Assembly: GCF_014904695.1 (NCBI RefSeq)
Contig: NZ_JACXXN010000021.1
Location: 1-64,000 of the forward strand
Direction: 5' to 3'
Source: Nostoc sp. MG11
Lineage (GTDB): Bacteria > Cyanobacteriota > Cyanobacteriia > Cyanobacteriales > Nostocaceae
DNA length: 64,000 bases
The position numbers and the translations under genes were made by a program. The notes beneath the pieces were generated by a model. That model was given only the letters and a program-made list of their open reading frames with translations, was not told where the DNA came from and made no database searches. Shown piece after piece: positions 8,509-16,536 of this stretch (position 1 is the stretch's first letter; each line of letters starts with the position of its first letter).

Positions 8509-9783
8509 ATGCAGTATGACAAAGTATTAACACTGCGCCACAATTTGTCGTGGGCATTTATTGGCAATGCAGTCTATGCAGCTTGTCAGTGGGGGATGCT
8601 TGTAGTGTTGGCTAAACTTGGTAGTCCTGAAATGGTGGGGCAATTTGCCTTGGGTTTAGCAGTAGGAACACCCATAATCATGTTGACAAATCTGCAACTA
8701 CGATCTGTTCAAGCAACAGATACTAGAAAACAGTATAGTTTTAGCGATTATCTGGCGCTGAGGTTAATATCGACAACGCTGGCACTTGTGGTTATCGCAG
8801 TTATTAGTTTATTAGGAGGATATGGGTGGGAAACATCTTTAGTTATCTTCCTAGTTGGTCTAGCCAAAGCGTTGGAATCTATTAGTGATATATTTTATGG
8901 GTTACAGCAATACAAAGGCACGAATTGTATTGCTGTGTCACTGATGATTAAAGGTTTTCTATCGCTGCTACTTCTGAGCATTGGCGTATATCAATCTGGC
9001 AATATTTTATGGGGAGTAACGGGGTTAGTATTTGCTGGGGCTGTGGTGCTAGTTGGTTACGACATTCGTAATGGTGTTTTGCTACTTAAGCATTTGTCAA
9101 AACTACAACCGCGTTGGCATCGGCCAATCCTACTCAAGTTGGTATGGCTCTGTTTGCCTTTGGGATTTGTGATGATGCTAGTCTCACTTAATCACAACAT
9201 TCCTCGCTACTTTATTGAGCGATATTTGGGCGTGGAGCAACTTGGAATTTTTGCAGCCGTAGCTTACTTGATGGTGATAGGAGGGATGTTAGTGAATCTT
9301 CTAGGAGAGTCAGCTAGTCACCAGTTAGCTAAATATTATGCCGCAGGAGATGCGATCGCTTTTCGCACCCTCTTGCTGAAGTTGGTAGGAATGGCTGCTT
9401 TGTTGGGTGTCACAGGTGTTTTGGTAGCTGTTGTTGATGGACGGCAGATTTTAACTGTTCTGTATCGGCCTGAATATGGCGAACAAGCAAATTTGTTTGT
9501 CTGGTTGATGGTTGCAGCAGGAATTAGCTATGTATCGTCCTCATTAGGCTATGGAATGGCAGCAGCTAAGTACTTTTGCATCCAAATACTTTTATTTGCT
9601 GTGGTGGCAATTATCTTACCCATCGCTTGTATCTGGTTGCTACCTCAGATGAAATTGCTAGGAGCTGCGATCGCTTTAATTATTGCAGCTACAGTACAAG
9701 CTGTGATCAGTTTGGGCGTGATTCTTCACAGCCTACACAAGCTCGATTCCAAAAACCTGAATCCATCCACAAAACTCACCTGA
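8509..9783 (+). CDS. Oligosaccharide flippase / polysaccharide biosynthesis membrane protein
   Basis: The 424-aa product is almost wholly hydrophobic, with about twelve to fourteen membrane segments of the MOP/PST superfamily. The N-terminus (LSWAFIGNAVYAACQWGMLV, then LGSPEMVGQFALGLAV) and the phrase LESISDIFYGLQQ are typical of Wzx/RfbX-type flippases that move lipid-linked sugar units across the plasma membrane. No glycosyltransferase cluster surrounds it, so the exported glycan is unknown. The best alternative is a generic lipid II/teichuronic-type exporter of the same superfamily. Confidence 0.82.
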   Translation: MQYDKVLTLRHNLSWAFIGNAVYAACQWGMLVVLAKLGSPEMVGQFALGLAVGTPIIMLTNLQLRSVQATDTRKQYSFSDYLALRLISTTLALVVIAVISLLGGYGWETSLVIFLVGLAKALESISDIFYGLQQYKGTNCIAVSLMIKGFLSLLLLSIGVYQSGNILWGVTGLVFAGAVVLVGYDIRNGVLLLKHLSKLQPRWHRPILLKLVWLCLPLGFVMMLVSLNHNIPRYFIERYLGVEQLGIFAAVAYLMVIGGMLVNLLGESASHQLAKYYAAGDAIAFRTLLLKLVGMAALLGVTGVLVAVVDGRQILTVLYRPEYGEQANLFVWLMVAAGISYVSSSLGYGMAAAKYFCIQILLFAVVAIILPIACIWLLPQMKLLGAAIALIIAATVQAVISLGVILHSLHKLDSKNLNPSTKLT

Positions 9784-9832
9784 AAGTTAGAGAAAATACA
9801 TTACGCTATTTCTCGCAGTTTGAGTATAAATG

Positions 9833-9849
9833 ATCGCAAATATTGCGAT
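9833..9849. terminator. Short hairpin after flippase gene
   Basis: ATCGCAA and TTGCGAT flank the three bases ATA, 50 nt after the flippase stop. The surrounding sequence is AT-rich, but there is no clean T-run, so this is only a possible transcript end. Confidence 0.3.
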
Positions 9850-10086
9850 TAATAGCATTTCTTTAAGAATCCACCAAATTTTTACCAAAAAGCTTCTATT
9901 TCGTAAATAATATTGGCAATTATTTGAGTTGTTAAATTTATTCTTCCAAATGCTTCTTTGGGCAAGTATACAGGAAGAACTTGCTGAGTTTCCAGTTGCT
10001 TGGTGGAGGAAATAGGCTCTCAAAAAATTTGTTAGCGGTTTTATTTCGTACTGAGGCGAGAGTTCCGCAGGTTTGTGCTGCTGCAA

Positions 10087-10176
10087 TAGACTTCTTGCAT
10101 AAGTCAGGAAAAGCTGAAAGGAATTGTATTTTTCCTTTCCCACAAGAGTGCAAAGGCAATGGATGCAAGAAGTCTA
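10087..10176. repeat. 14-bp inverted repeat upstream of the eCIS sheath gene
   Basis: TAGACTTCTTGCAT (10087-10100) is repeated as its perfect reverse complement at 10163-10176, with an inner GGAAA/TTTCC pairing in the 62-bp loop. The right arm ends 64 bp before the sheath start, so it would lie in the leader or promoter of the injection-system genes. The core TGCAAGAAGTCT recurs at 24164-24175, upstream of the second eCIS gene block. The remaining part of the 9784-10239 gap shows no gene. Confidence 0.6.
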
Positions 10177-10239
10177 ATACTTAAACACATGGGATTTATG
10201 AATTTTCATACTTGCCTGTTCATATAAAAGGAGCGTTTT

Positions 10240-12105
10240 ATGCCTGTCACACCTACCTATCCTGGCGTTTATATTGAGGAAATTCCCAGTGGCGTTCGTA
10301 CCATTACGGGGGTTTCAACTTCTATTACTGCTTTTATTGGATTTGCTCTTAAAGGATCAACTAATGATCCCATCCGAATTCAAAGCTTCGGTGATTATGA
10401 ACGCCAGTTTGGGAAGTTGACACTTAACAGCACTATGGGCTATGCCGTTCAGCAGTTTTTCCTGAATGGAGGGACTGACGCCCTGATTGTGCGCCTGTCT
10501 GCAAAAACCAGAGCAACCACTGAACTCGAAGCTGCTGATAAAAGCTTGATTTTGGAGGCAATAGAACCTGGGAGAGAGGGCGATCGCTTAACTGCAACTG
10601 TCAACTATACTGATGTAGTTGACGACAATAACTTCAACTTAATCATCAAAAAAGGTGAAAAGACGGTTGAAGAATTAAAAAACGTTAAGTTCGATCAAGT
10701 TGCCGGGAAACTATCGAAATCTGTGCGCTTACTCAGCAGCACACTCACTCAGCGCCCTGACGAAATTGAAAACCAAGCCTTTACAGGTGGTACAGACGGA
10801 GGAGTCGAGGCTCAGGTTAGCTTACCCACGAGTAATGAAGCTAACGCTCCAGCACTCGTCTTAAATGCCTCTAGCGAAGGAGCCTGGGGGAATGACCTGA
10901 AGGTTGTTGTTGACCATGATACGGCTGATGAATCCAGTACACCCGAAGCGAAAAAAACGTTTAACGTAACGATTACATATATTGACGGTGAGCAAAGAAC
11001 GAGTGAGAAACTCCGCAACCTTTCCATAGACAAAACTTCGCCTCGCTACGTCGTCGAAGTTTTCAAAACTCAATCCTTCTTTGCGCGTGTTGATGAAGAT
11101 AATATTCCAGCGGTTCGTCCTCAACCCAGCGACAATGAAGACGGAAGTTCCTTTAGTGGCGGACAGGATAGCAATGAACCGCCCACCAATGACAACCTCT
11201 ACACCGGTAGCAAGTCTGAAAAGACAGGTATTTATGCGTTAGAAAAAGCAGACTTGTTTAATTTACTCTGCATTCCACCTGTTAATCGTGAAATCGACAT
11301 TTCGCCAGGAACTTGGGCTACAGCACTTCAGTATTGCTTTGAGCGCCGTGCCATGCTAATTGTCGATCCTCCTCTGGAGTGGACAAGCAAAGATGCGGTG
11401 ATTAGAAATCTGAACAACCCTCAAGACTCTCTGCTAGCAGCCTTGGGCAAAAATAAGAACTATGCAGCCCTGTTTTTTCCCAGAGTGAAACTGGCAGATC
11501 CGTTGAAGGAAAATCGCCTAGAAACATTTGTACCTTGCGGGGTGATTGCTGGAACCTTTGCACGTACCGACGCTCAACGCGGTGTTTGGAAAGCACCTGC
11601 TGGAATCGACACAAGTTTGTCAGGCGTGCGAGGACTCACTGTGAGTTTGACTGATGGTGAAAATGGTCAACTAAATCCTTTGGGAATCAATTGTCTGCGA
11701 TTCTTCCCAGTCTATGGCAACGTGGTTTGGGGTTCACGGACATTGGAAGGAGACGATCGCCTCGCATCGGAGTGGAAATACATCCCTGTGCGGCGGCTGG
11801 CGTTATTTCTGGAAGAAAGCCTTTACCGGGGCACTCAATGGGTGGTATTTGAACCCAATGATGAGCCGCTGTGGTCACAAATTCGCCTGAACCTTGGGGC
11901 GTTTATGAACAACCTTTTCCGCCAGGGCGCATTTCAAGGAAAAACGCCAAGAGAAGCCTATTTCGTGAAATGCGACAAAGAAACAACCACACAAAACGAC
12001 ATTGATCGCGGCATCGTCAACATCATCGTCGGTTTTGCACCGCTGAAGCCTGCGGAGTTTGTGATCATCAAGTTTCAGCAAATTGCTGGTCAGCTCGTCA
12101 CTTAA
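10240..12105 (+). CDS. eCIS contractile tail sheath protein
   Basis: The product is 621 aa from ATG 10240, with an AAAGGAG ribosome site. The N-terminus (TYPGVYIEEIPSGVRTITGV, then STSITAFIGFA) is the classical contractile-sheath handshake region. The C-terminal domain (VRRLALFLEESLYRGTQWVV, DEPLWSQIRLNLGAFMNNLF, TTTQNDIDRGIVNIIVGFAP) is the conserved sheath core. Residues about 120-320 hold inserted, more variable surface domains, so the protein is longer than Pvc2-4-type sheaths. It forms the outer cylinder that contracts to drive the inner tube. It opens the eCIS cluster, and only one sheath gene is present, whereas Afp/PVC have three. Confidence 0.93.
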   Translation: MPVTPTYPGVYIEEIPSGVRTITGVSTSITAFIGFALKGSTNDPIRIQSFGDYERQFGKLTLNSTMGYAVQQFFLNGGTDALIVRLSAKTRATTELEAADKSLILEAIEPGREGDRLTATVNYTDVVDDNNFNLIIKKGEKTVEELKNVKFDQVAGKLSKSVRLLSSTLTQRPDEIENQAFTGGTDGGVEAQVSLPTSNEANAPALVLNASSEGAWGNDLKVVVDHDTADESSTPEAKKTFNVTITYIDGEQRTSEKLRNLSIDKTSPRYVVEVFKTQSFFARVDEDNIPAVRPQPSDNEDGSSFSGGQDSNEPPTNDNLYTGSKSEKTGIYALEKADLFNLLCIPPVNREIDISPGTWATALQYCFERRAMLIVDPPLEWTSKDAVIRNLNNPQDSLLAALGKNKNYAALFFPRVKLADPLKENRLETFVPCGVIAGTFARTDAQRGVWKAPAGIDTSLSGVRGLTVSLTDGENGQLNPLGINCLRFFPVYGNVVWGSRTLEGDDRLASEWKYIPVRRLALFLEESLYRGTQWVVFEPNDEPLWSQIRLNLGAFMNNLFRQGAFQGKTPREAYFVKCDKETTTQNDIDRGIVNIIVGFAPLKPAEFVIIKFQQIAGQLVT

Positions 12106-12181
12106 ATCAGTGAACAGTCCTAACGGCGCATCGTGGGGTGAAACCCAGTAATAAAACTGATAACTGTTAAAGGAGGATGTG

Positions 12182-12706
12182 ATGGCTCAGTTTAGTGTCA
12201 ATGCTCAACGATTTGACCCATATAAAAACTTTAAATTTCGGGTGAAGTGGGAAGGTAAATATGTGGCGGGTGTGAGTAAAGTAGGAGCGCTCAAGCGATC
12301 AACCGAAGTGGTAACGCACCGAGAAGGTGGTGATCCCAGTAGCCCGCGTCACTCGCCCGGACAGAGCAAATACGAACCGATCATGTTAGAACGGGGCGTA
12401 ACCCACGATAGGGACTTTGAACAGTGGGCAAATAAGATTTGGAACTACGGTTCTGGGTTAGGAGCAGAGGTATCGCTCAAAGACTTCCGCAAAGATATCA
12501 TTATCGAGTTGTATAACGAGGCAGGACAGTTAGCGATCGCCTACAAGGTATTTCGCTGCTGGGTATCAGAATTCACCGCTCTCCCAGAACTCGATGCCAA
12601 CGCCAACGCTGTTGCTATCCAGAGTATCCAACTGCAAAACGAAGGCTGGGAGCGAGATTATGAAGTAACAGAACCTACCGAACCGAGTTTCTTGGAACCG
12701 TCGTAG
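12182..12706 (+). CDS. eCIS inner tube protein (gp19/Pvc1-like)
   Basis: The 174-aa product starts at ATG 12182, chosen over the GTG at 12179 because AAAGGAGG (12169-12176) is better spaced. It matches the T4 gp19-type tube family: DPYKNFKFRVKWEGKYVAGV, the loop VVTHREGGDPSS, IMLERGVTHDRDFEQW, and a final VAIQSIQLQNEGWERDYE. Hexameric rings of this protein stack into the tube carrying cargo. It lies 76 bp after the sheath gene, as in other eCIS. A single tube gene is seen in this cluster. Confidence 0.93.
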   Translation: MAQFSVNAQRFDPYKNFKFRVKWEGKYVAGVSKVGALKRSTEVVTHREGGDPSSPRHSPGQSKYEPIMLERGVTHDRDFEQWANKIWNYGSGLGAEVSLKDFRKDIIIELYNEAGQLAIAYKVFRCWVSEFTALPELDANANAVAIQSIQLQNEGWERDYEVTEPTEPSFLEPS

Positions 12707-13001
12707 AAAGAAGGAGGGGCAGTGTTTCGGCTACGCGGCAGTTGGGCGCTAGAGCATCGATTCAGTAATCGCAAAAACCCGATTTCTCTTCGGTAAAACG
12801 ACCAACTATCGTTGACTGTAGAGACGTTGTTATGCAATGTCTCTACGAAATAATCGGTTTTTCTCGCCCCTATTTTGAATACTGAATCGGTGTTCTAGGG
12901 CTGAGCGTAGCCGTTGGCGCAGCCTCTCGTAGAGAAGCGTAGTCGAAACCCAACAATTGGTGCGGAGGAGCGGAGGAGATATATTTTAGAATGCAACAAT
13001 G
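12707..13001. repeat. Repeat-rich gap after the tube gene
   Basis: Non-coding region between the tube gene and the next eCIS gene. It contains a GTAGAGACGTTG palindrome with one mismatch (12818-12846), enclosed by imperfect outer pairing of AAAAACCCGATT with ATCGGTTTTT. A repeat block GCGTAGCCGTTGGCGCAGCC is at 12904-12923. The segment from about 12962 to 13001 is homologous to the flank of the second tandem array near 28106-28145. Confidence 0.6.
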
Positions 13002-13085
13002 AGTCCTTTGATACTCGCAAACGAGTCTTTGATACTCGCGAACGAGCCTTTGATACTCGCGAACGAGTCTTTGATACTCGCAAAC
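13002..13085. repeat. 21-bp tandem array, 4 copies
   Basis: Four consecutive 21-bp units with core CTTTGATACTCGCGAAC differ by one or two bases each. Being a multiple of three, the array is open in several frames and inflates spurious ORFs on both strands. It belongs to the same family as the 12-copy array at 27854-28105, in opposite orientation, and the flanks (GAATGCAACAATG before, AACCCTGC after) are also shared. Confidence 0.9.
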
Positions 13086-13120
13086 CCTGCCCCCTGCTCC
13101 TCCGCCCCCCACCCCTCACC

Positions 13121-13858
13121 ATGCGTCTCCTCTCTGCCAATCAGATTCTTCAAATTTGGGAAATTGGGCAAGCTCAGCATCCTTTAGATCGGGCGCTGAC
13201 GTTGTTATCTTTTGCGTTACCTGAGCGATCGCTGGATGATTTAGCACAGTTCAGCATTGGGCAACGGGATGCGCTGCTATTAACGCTGCGAGAGATGATG
13301 TTTGGCTCAGTAATGGATGGATTTGCAGTGTGTCCGCAATGTGGTGAACAGCTAGAATTTACGCTGAAAGTGCCGGAACTGCGGATTGTCGAGCCAATGT
13401 TGACAATTAAGCCAGAGTACGCATTTTCCATAGAGGACTACACACTACAGTTTCGCCTGCCCAATAGTCGAGATTTGGCGGCAGTAGTACGCTGTCCTGA
13501 TTTAATAACAGCTCATCAACTTTTGGCGCAGCGTTGTATCCAACAGGTTAGCCTGAGTGGGGAAATAGTGAAGACTGATATGCTGCCGGATACAGTATTA
13601 AACCAGTTGGGACAATATATGGCAGATTGTGACCCACAGGCGGAATTACTGCTAGATCTTACCTGTCCTGCTTGTAATCACCGCTGGCAGGTATTGTTTG
13701 ATATCGTCTCGTTTTTCTGTACAGAACTAAGCGTTCAAGCGAAGCGGCTACTGCGGGAAGTCCATACTTTGGCACGCTGCTACGGCTGGCGTGAATCCGA
13801 TATTTTATCCATGAGTCCGATGCGGCGACAATTTTATCTTGATCTGGTGAGCAGATGA
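13121..13858 (+). CDS. eCIS T4-baseplate-like protein with zinc-ribbon cysteines
   Basis: I start this 245-aa product at ATG 13121 (MRLLSANQILQIWEIGQAQH). The longer open frame from 12914 merely reads through the 21-bp array. An N-terminal helical part (LDRALTLLSFALP, then LAQFSIGQRDALLLTLREMM) precedes CPQCG (about residue 73) and a second knuckle CPACNHRW near residue 185, a likely structural zinc site. The C-terminus is helical (LLREVHTLARCYGWRESDIL, then MRRQFYLDLV). Proteins of this T4-baseplate-related family recur in eCIS clusters between tube and cap genes and probably act in baseplate assembly. The exact role is inferred. It overlaps the next gene by 4 bp (ATGA). Confidence 0.75.
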   Translation: MRLLSANQILQIWEIGQAQHPLDRALTLLSFALPERSLDDLAQFSIGQRDALLLTLREMMFGSVMDGFAVCPQCGEQLEFTLKVPELRIVEPMLTIKPEYAFSIEDYTLQFRLPNSRDLAAVVRCPDLITAHQLLAQRCIQQVSLSGEIVKTDMLPDTVLNQLGQYMADCDPQAELLLDLTCPACNHRWQVLFDIVSFFCTELSVQAKRLLREVHTLARCYGWRESDILSMSPMRRQFYLDLVSR

Positions 13859-14940
13859 CAGACTTTCTAACACGACTAGCAGCACGCACGTTGGAGCTAA
13901 TGCCGATGGTACAGCCCCAAATCGCGCCGATATATGCGGTGGGGGATGGGGAATGGGGCATGGGGAAGAGTTACGAAACAGAAGATTCAGAGCAGTCTGC
14001 TGCTATAGAGAGGACAGAACAAAGACAGAATCCGGCGTTAGCGATCGCCCGGCTCCCTCGCCTCACAACCCAACCTACATCCAATCCCATTGGTGAATTG
14101 CATTTGTTGGAGGTTTCTCAGGACATATCTCGAGCTATGGTGCAGGAAGAATTATCTGCCCCATTGCAGCCAGAGGATGTAAGGCAATCATTGCATCCTC
14201 CAGAAGTTTCTGCACCAATTGCACTGTCTACCCCAGACAAAGACGCTATTTCTCCATCATCCATCTATCCGGCAGTGCCACTTCCAGGGCCAGGGCGATC
14301 GCCCGAACCGCTTTCATCACCACAGTTGTTGGAAAAACCTCTCATCCCTGCTGTATCTGCAAAGGTGTCACAGCCTCAAGTCCCGGTGTTGTCACCACCA
14401 CAGTTGTTGGAACAAGTTATCCCTGCTGCATCTGCAAAGGCTTCACAGCCTCAAGTCCCGGTGTTGTCACCACCACATTTGTTGGGACAAGTTATCCCTG
14501 CTGCATCTGCAAAGGCTTCACAGCCTCAAGTCCCCGTGCTGTCAGCGCCACCATCATCGGAATTGGTGACACCTGAAATGAATCGGTTGGTGCAGTTGAG
14601 ACAGGCGCGGGTAACTAATGGAGAGGCAGACGAAGCGATCGCCCAGCCTGTGGAATTGCCAGTTGCTCAGTTGAATTTCTCTTTGGAAGATAGTACTGCT
14701 CTAGTTCAGCCAGTGCAATCCGCAGGTTTGAAGCAGTTACAAGAGGCTGCGGGATCTCAACCAACAATGGCGTGGAGTGACAGACGCATCGATGCAGCGC
14801 CATCTGTACCCACCATTCACATCAGTATCGGGCGGATTGAAGTGCGGGCAGTGTCGCCGCCTGCACCAACTCGTTCTCGCTCCGCTCCTGCTGCACCCCG
14901 ATTATCACTAGAAGACTATCTGAAGTCTAAGGGAGGTTGA
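13855..14940 (+). CDS. eCIS-linked Pro/Gln-rich protein with internal repeats
   Basis: The product is 361 aa and translationally coupled to the preceding gene (ATGA). Conserved ends flank a disordered centre. The N-terminus, MTDFLTRLAARTLELMPMVQ, is an amphipathic helix, and the C-terminus has IHISIGRIEVRAV followed by LSLEDYLKS. Between them lies Pro/Ser/Gln-rich sequence including three near-identical 25-residue units (core LLEQVIPAASAKASQPQVPV, about residues 157-235). The C-terminal IGRIEVRA motif is one I associate with hypothetical proteins at this position in other eCIS loci. A flexible tether or assembly linker is plausible but unproven. Confidence 0.65.
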   Translation: MTDFLTRLAARTLELMPMVQPQIAPIYAVGDGEWGMGKSYETEDSEQSAAIERTEQRQNPALAIARLPRLTTQPTSNPIGELHLLEVSQDISRAMVQEELSAPLQPEDVRQSLHPPEVSAPIALSTPDKDAISPSSIYPAVPLPGPGRSPEPLSSPQLLEKPLIPAVSAKVSQPQVPVLSPPQLLEQVIPAASAKASQPQVPVLSPPHLLGQVIPAASAKASQPQVPVLSAPPSSELVTPEMNRLVQLRQARVTNGEADEAIAQPVELPVAQLNFSLEDSTALVQPVQSAGLKQLQEAAGSQPTMAWSDRRIDAAPSVPTIHISIGRIEVRAVSPPAPTRSRSAPAAPRLSLEDYLKSKGG

Positions 14941-14941
14941 G

Positions 14942-16534
14942 ATGAGTAACGCCCTTGCCATTGGTGCGGTAACTGCTGTAATTAAGAACTTGCTAGAAAA
15001 CGGGCTGGTGCGACAAGGTATTGCTGCCAGTCTCGGAGACGCGCCCACTGTGACAGTAGTGTTGCCCAATTTGGACGGTACTAATGGGACGACGCCAGCG
15101 AAAGATCGGCTGAATCTGTTTCTGTATCAGACAACGTTCAATTCTGGCTGGCGTAACCTGGGTTTACCCACTCGTAACAGCAGTGGAGAGCGGGTGGCGA
15201 ACCCTCCTCTAGCTCTTGATTTGCACTACTTGTTAACTGCTTATAGCCAGGAGGCGTTTCATGCCGAGATTATGCTCGGTTATGCGATGCAGTTATTCCA
15301 CGAAACACCTGTATTAACACGGGATGTGATCCGCACCGCGTTGCAAAGTCTTGCCTCTAGCGAAAAACCAGCACTCAAATCGCTATCTGTGGTGGATCTA
15401 GCAGAGCAGGTGGAGCAAATCAAGATATCGCCACAGCCGATGAGTACAGAGGAAATGTCAAAGCTGTGGTCGGCAATTCAGACCCAGTATCGTCCGACAG
15501 CGGCTTATCATGTGTCCGTGGTATTGATTGAGTCCCAGCGCTCGCTCAAATCTGCCCTCCCCGTCCGAGAACGACGCCTACACGTACTGCCGCTACGCCA
15601 GTTGGTAATCACAGAAGTGCAACCGCAAATTGTCGCACCAGGCAATCTGCTGACGTTGCGGGGGCAAAACCTGATGGCTGAACGTGTACAGGTTAGTTTT
15701 GGCAGCGTTACGGTGGAGCCAATGAAGGTGGGCGATCGCGAAATTCAGGTGAATGTCCCTACTGGTTTACAAGCAGGCATCAGTACAGTACAAGTCTTGC
15801 ATCTACTAGATTTGGGCGCACCATCGGGGCTGCATCGTGGCTTTGAGTCCAACGTTTTGCCTTTCGTTCTGCGTCCTCGAATTCTGCGGATAGAGGCTCC
15901 AGGAGGGATTATTGCAGGCAGAGTAGATATTCGAGTGACAGTGGAGCCAGTCATTGGCAAGGGGCAACGGGTAACGCTATTGCTGAACGAACAAAACAGT
16001 GACACTACCACCGCTTATACCGCTACTGTTGACAAATCTATTGAAGATACCAACATCATCACAATTCCGGTAGCGGGAGTGAAAGCGGGGCGTTATCTGG
16101 TAAGAATCCAAGTCGATGGCGCAGAAAGCCTACCGGAAGTAGACGACAATCTCTATTCTGGAGAGCCAGCGGTGGCGATCGCCTGCACCCAAAATTGCCT
16201 GCGCGTTACCCAAGACGACATCCAACTGACAACCACACTGGATGGAAATCTCCTGATCGTCGAGGGGATTGTGACTGTCAAAGACCAGACAGGCGCTTTA
16301 TTACCAGATGTGAAAGTTGCGATCGCCTGGACACTACCAGATGGCTCCACCCGTACCGATACTGGCAATACTGTTGCGGATGGTACTGCCACTTTCCGCA
16401 TTATTGGCATCCCAGGTACTTATACCCTAACTGTCACTAACCTCACGAAACTCGGTTTCTGTTTTGACCCACCCAAAGACACCACCCAGATTCCTCCCCG
16501 TCGAACGCTGCCGTTTAATAGCGTTACAGAGTGA
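14942..16534 (+). CDS. eCIS tail terminator/cap (Pvc16-like, DUF4255) with IPT/TIG and Ig-like domains
   Basis: The product is 530 aa, 1 nt after the previous stop. Residues about 1-195 match the DUF4255/Pvc16 N-terminal domain: AIGAVTAVIKNLLENGL, DRLNLFLYQTTFNSGWRNLG, LALDLHYLLTAYSQE and AEIMLGYAMQLFHETPVLTR. In Afp/PVC this domain caps the distal end of sheath and tube. Residues about 220-320 form an IPT/TIG-type fold (VAPGNLLTLRGQNLMAERV), and about 425-525 a carboxypeptidase-regulatory-like Ig domain (TDTGNTVADGTATFRIIGIP). The extra domains would decorate the distal cap and could mediate membrane or surface contact. Confidence 0.88.
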   Translation: MSNALAIGAVTAVIKNLLENGLVRQGIAASLGDAPTVTVVLPNLDGTNGTTPAKDRLNLFLYQTTFNSGWRNLGLPTRNSSGERVANPPLALDLHYLLTAYSQEAFHAEIMLGYAMQLFHETPVLTRDVIRTALQSLASSEKPALKSLSVVDLAEQVEQIKISPQPMSTEEMSKLWSAIQTQYRPTAAYHVSVVLIESQRSLKSALPVRERRLHVLPLRQLVITEVQPQIVAPGNLLTLRGQNLMAERVQVSFGSVTVEPMKVGDREIQVNVPTGLQAGISTVQVLHLLDLGAPSGLHRGFESNVLPFVLRPRILRIEAPGGIIAGRVDIRVTVEPVIGKGQRVTLLLNEQNSDTTTAYTATVDKSIEDTNIITIPVAGVKAGRYLVRIQVDGAESLPEVDDNLYSGEPAVAIACTQNCLRVTQDDIQLTTTLDGNLLIVEGIVTVKDQTGALLPDVKVAIAWTLPDGSTRTDTGNTVADGTATFRIIGIPGTYTLTVTNLTKLGFCFDPPKDTTQIPPRRTLPFNSVTE

Positions 16535-16536
16535 TT

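Noticed and set aside
9787-10143. Minus-strand frames before the sheath gene
   Set aside because: AT-rich composition, no ribosome site, and overlap with an inverted repeat and the probable promoter region.
12870-13187. Minus- and plus-strand frames plus the N-terminal extension of the baseplate gene
   Set aside because: All read through the 4-copy array; the real gene begins at ATG 13121 where homology-like sequence starts.
14219-14569. 116-codon frame rich in His and Leu
   Set aside because: Shadow of the Pro-rich protein repeats in another frame.
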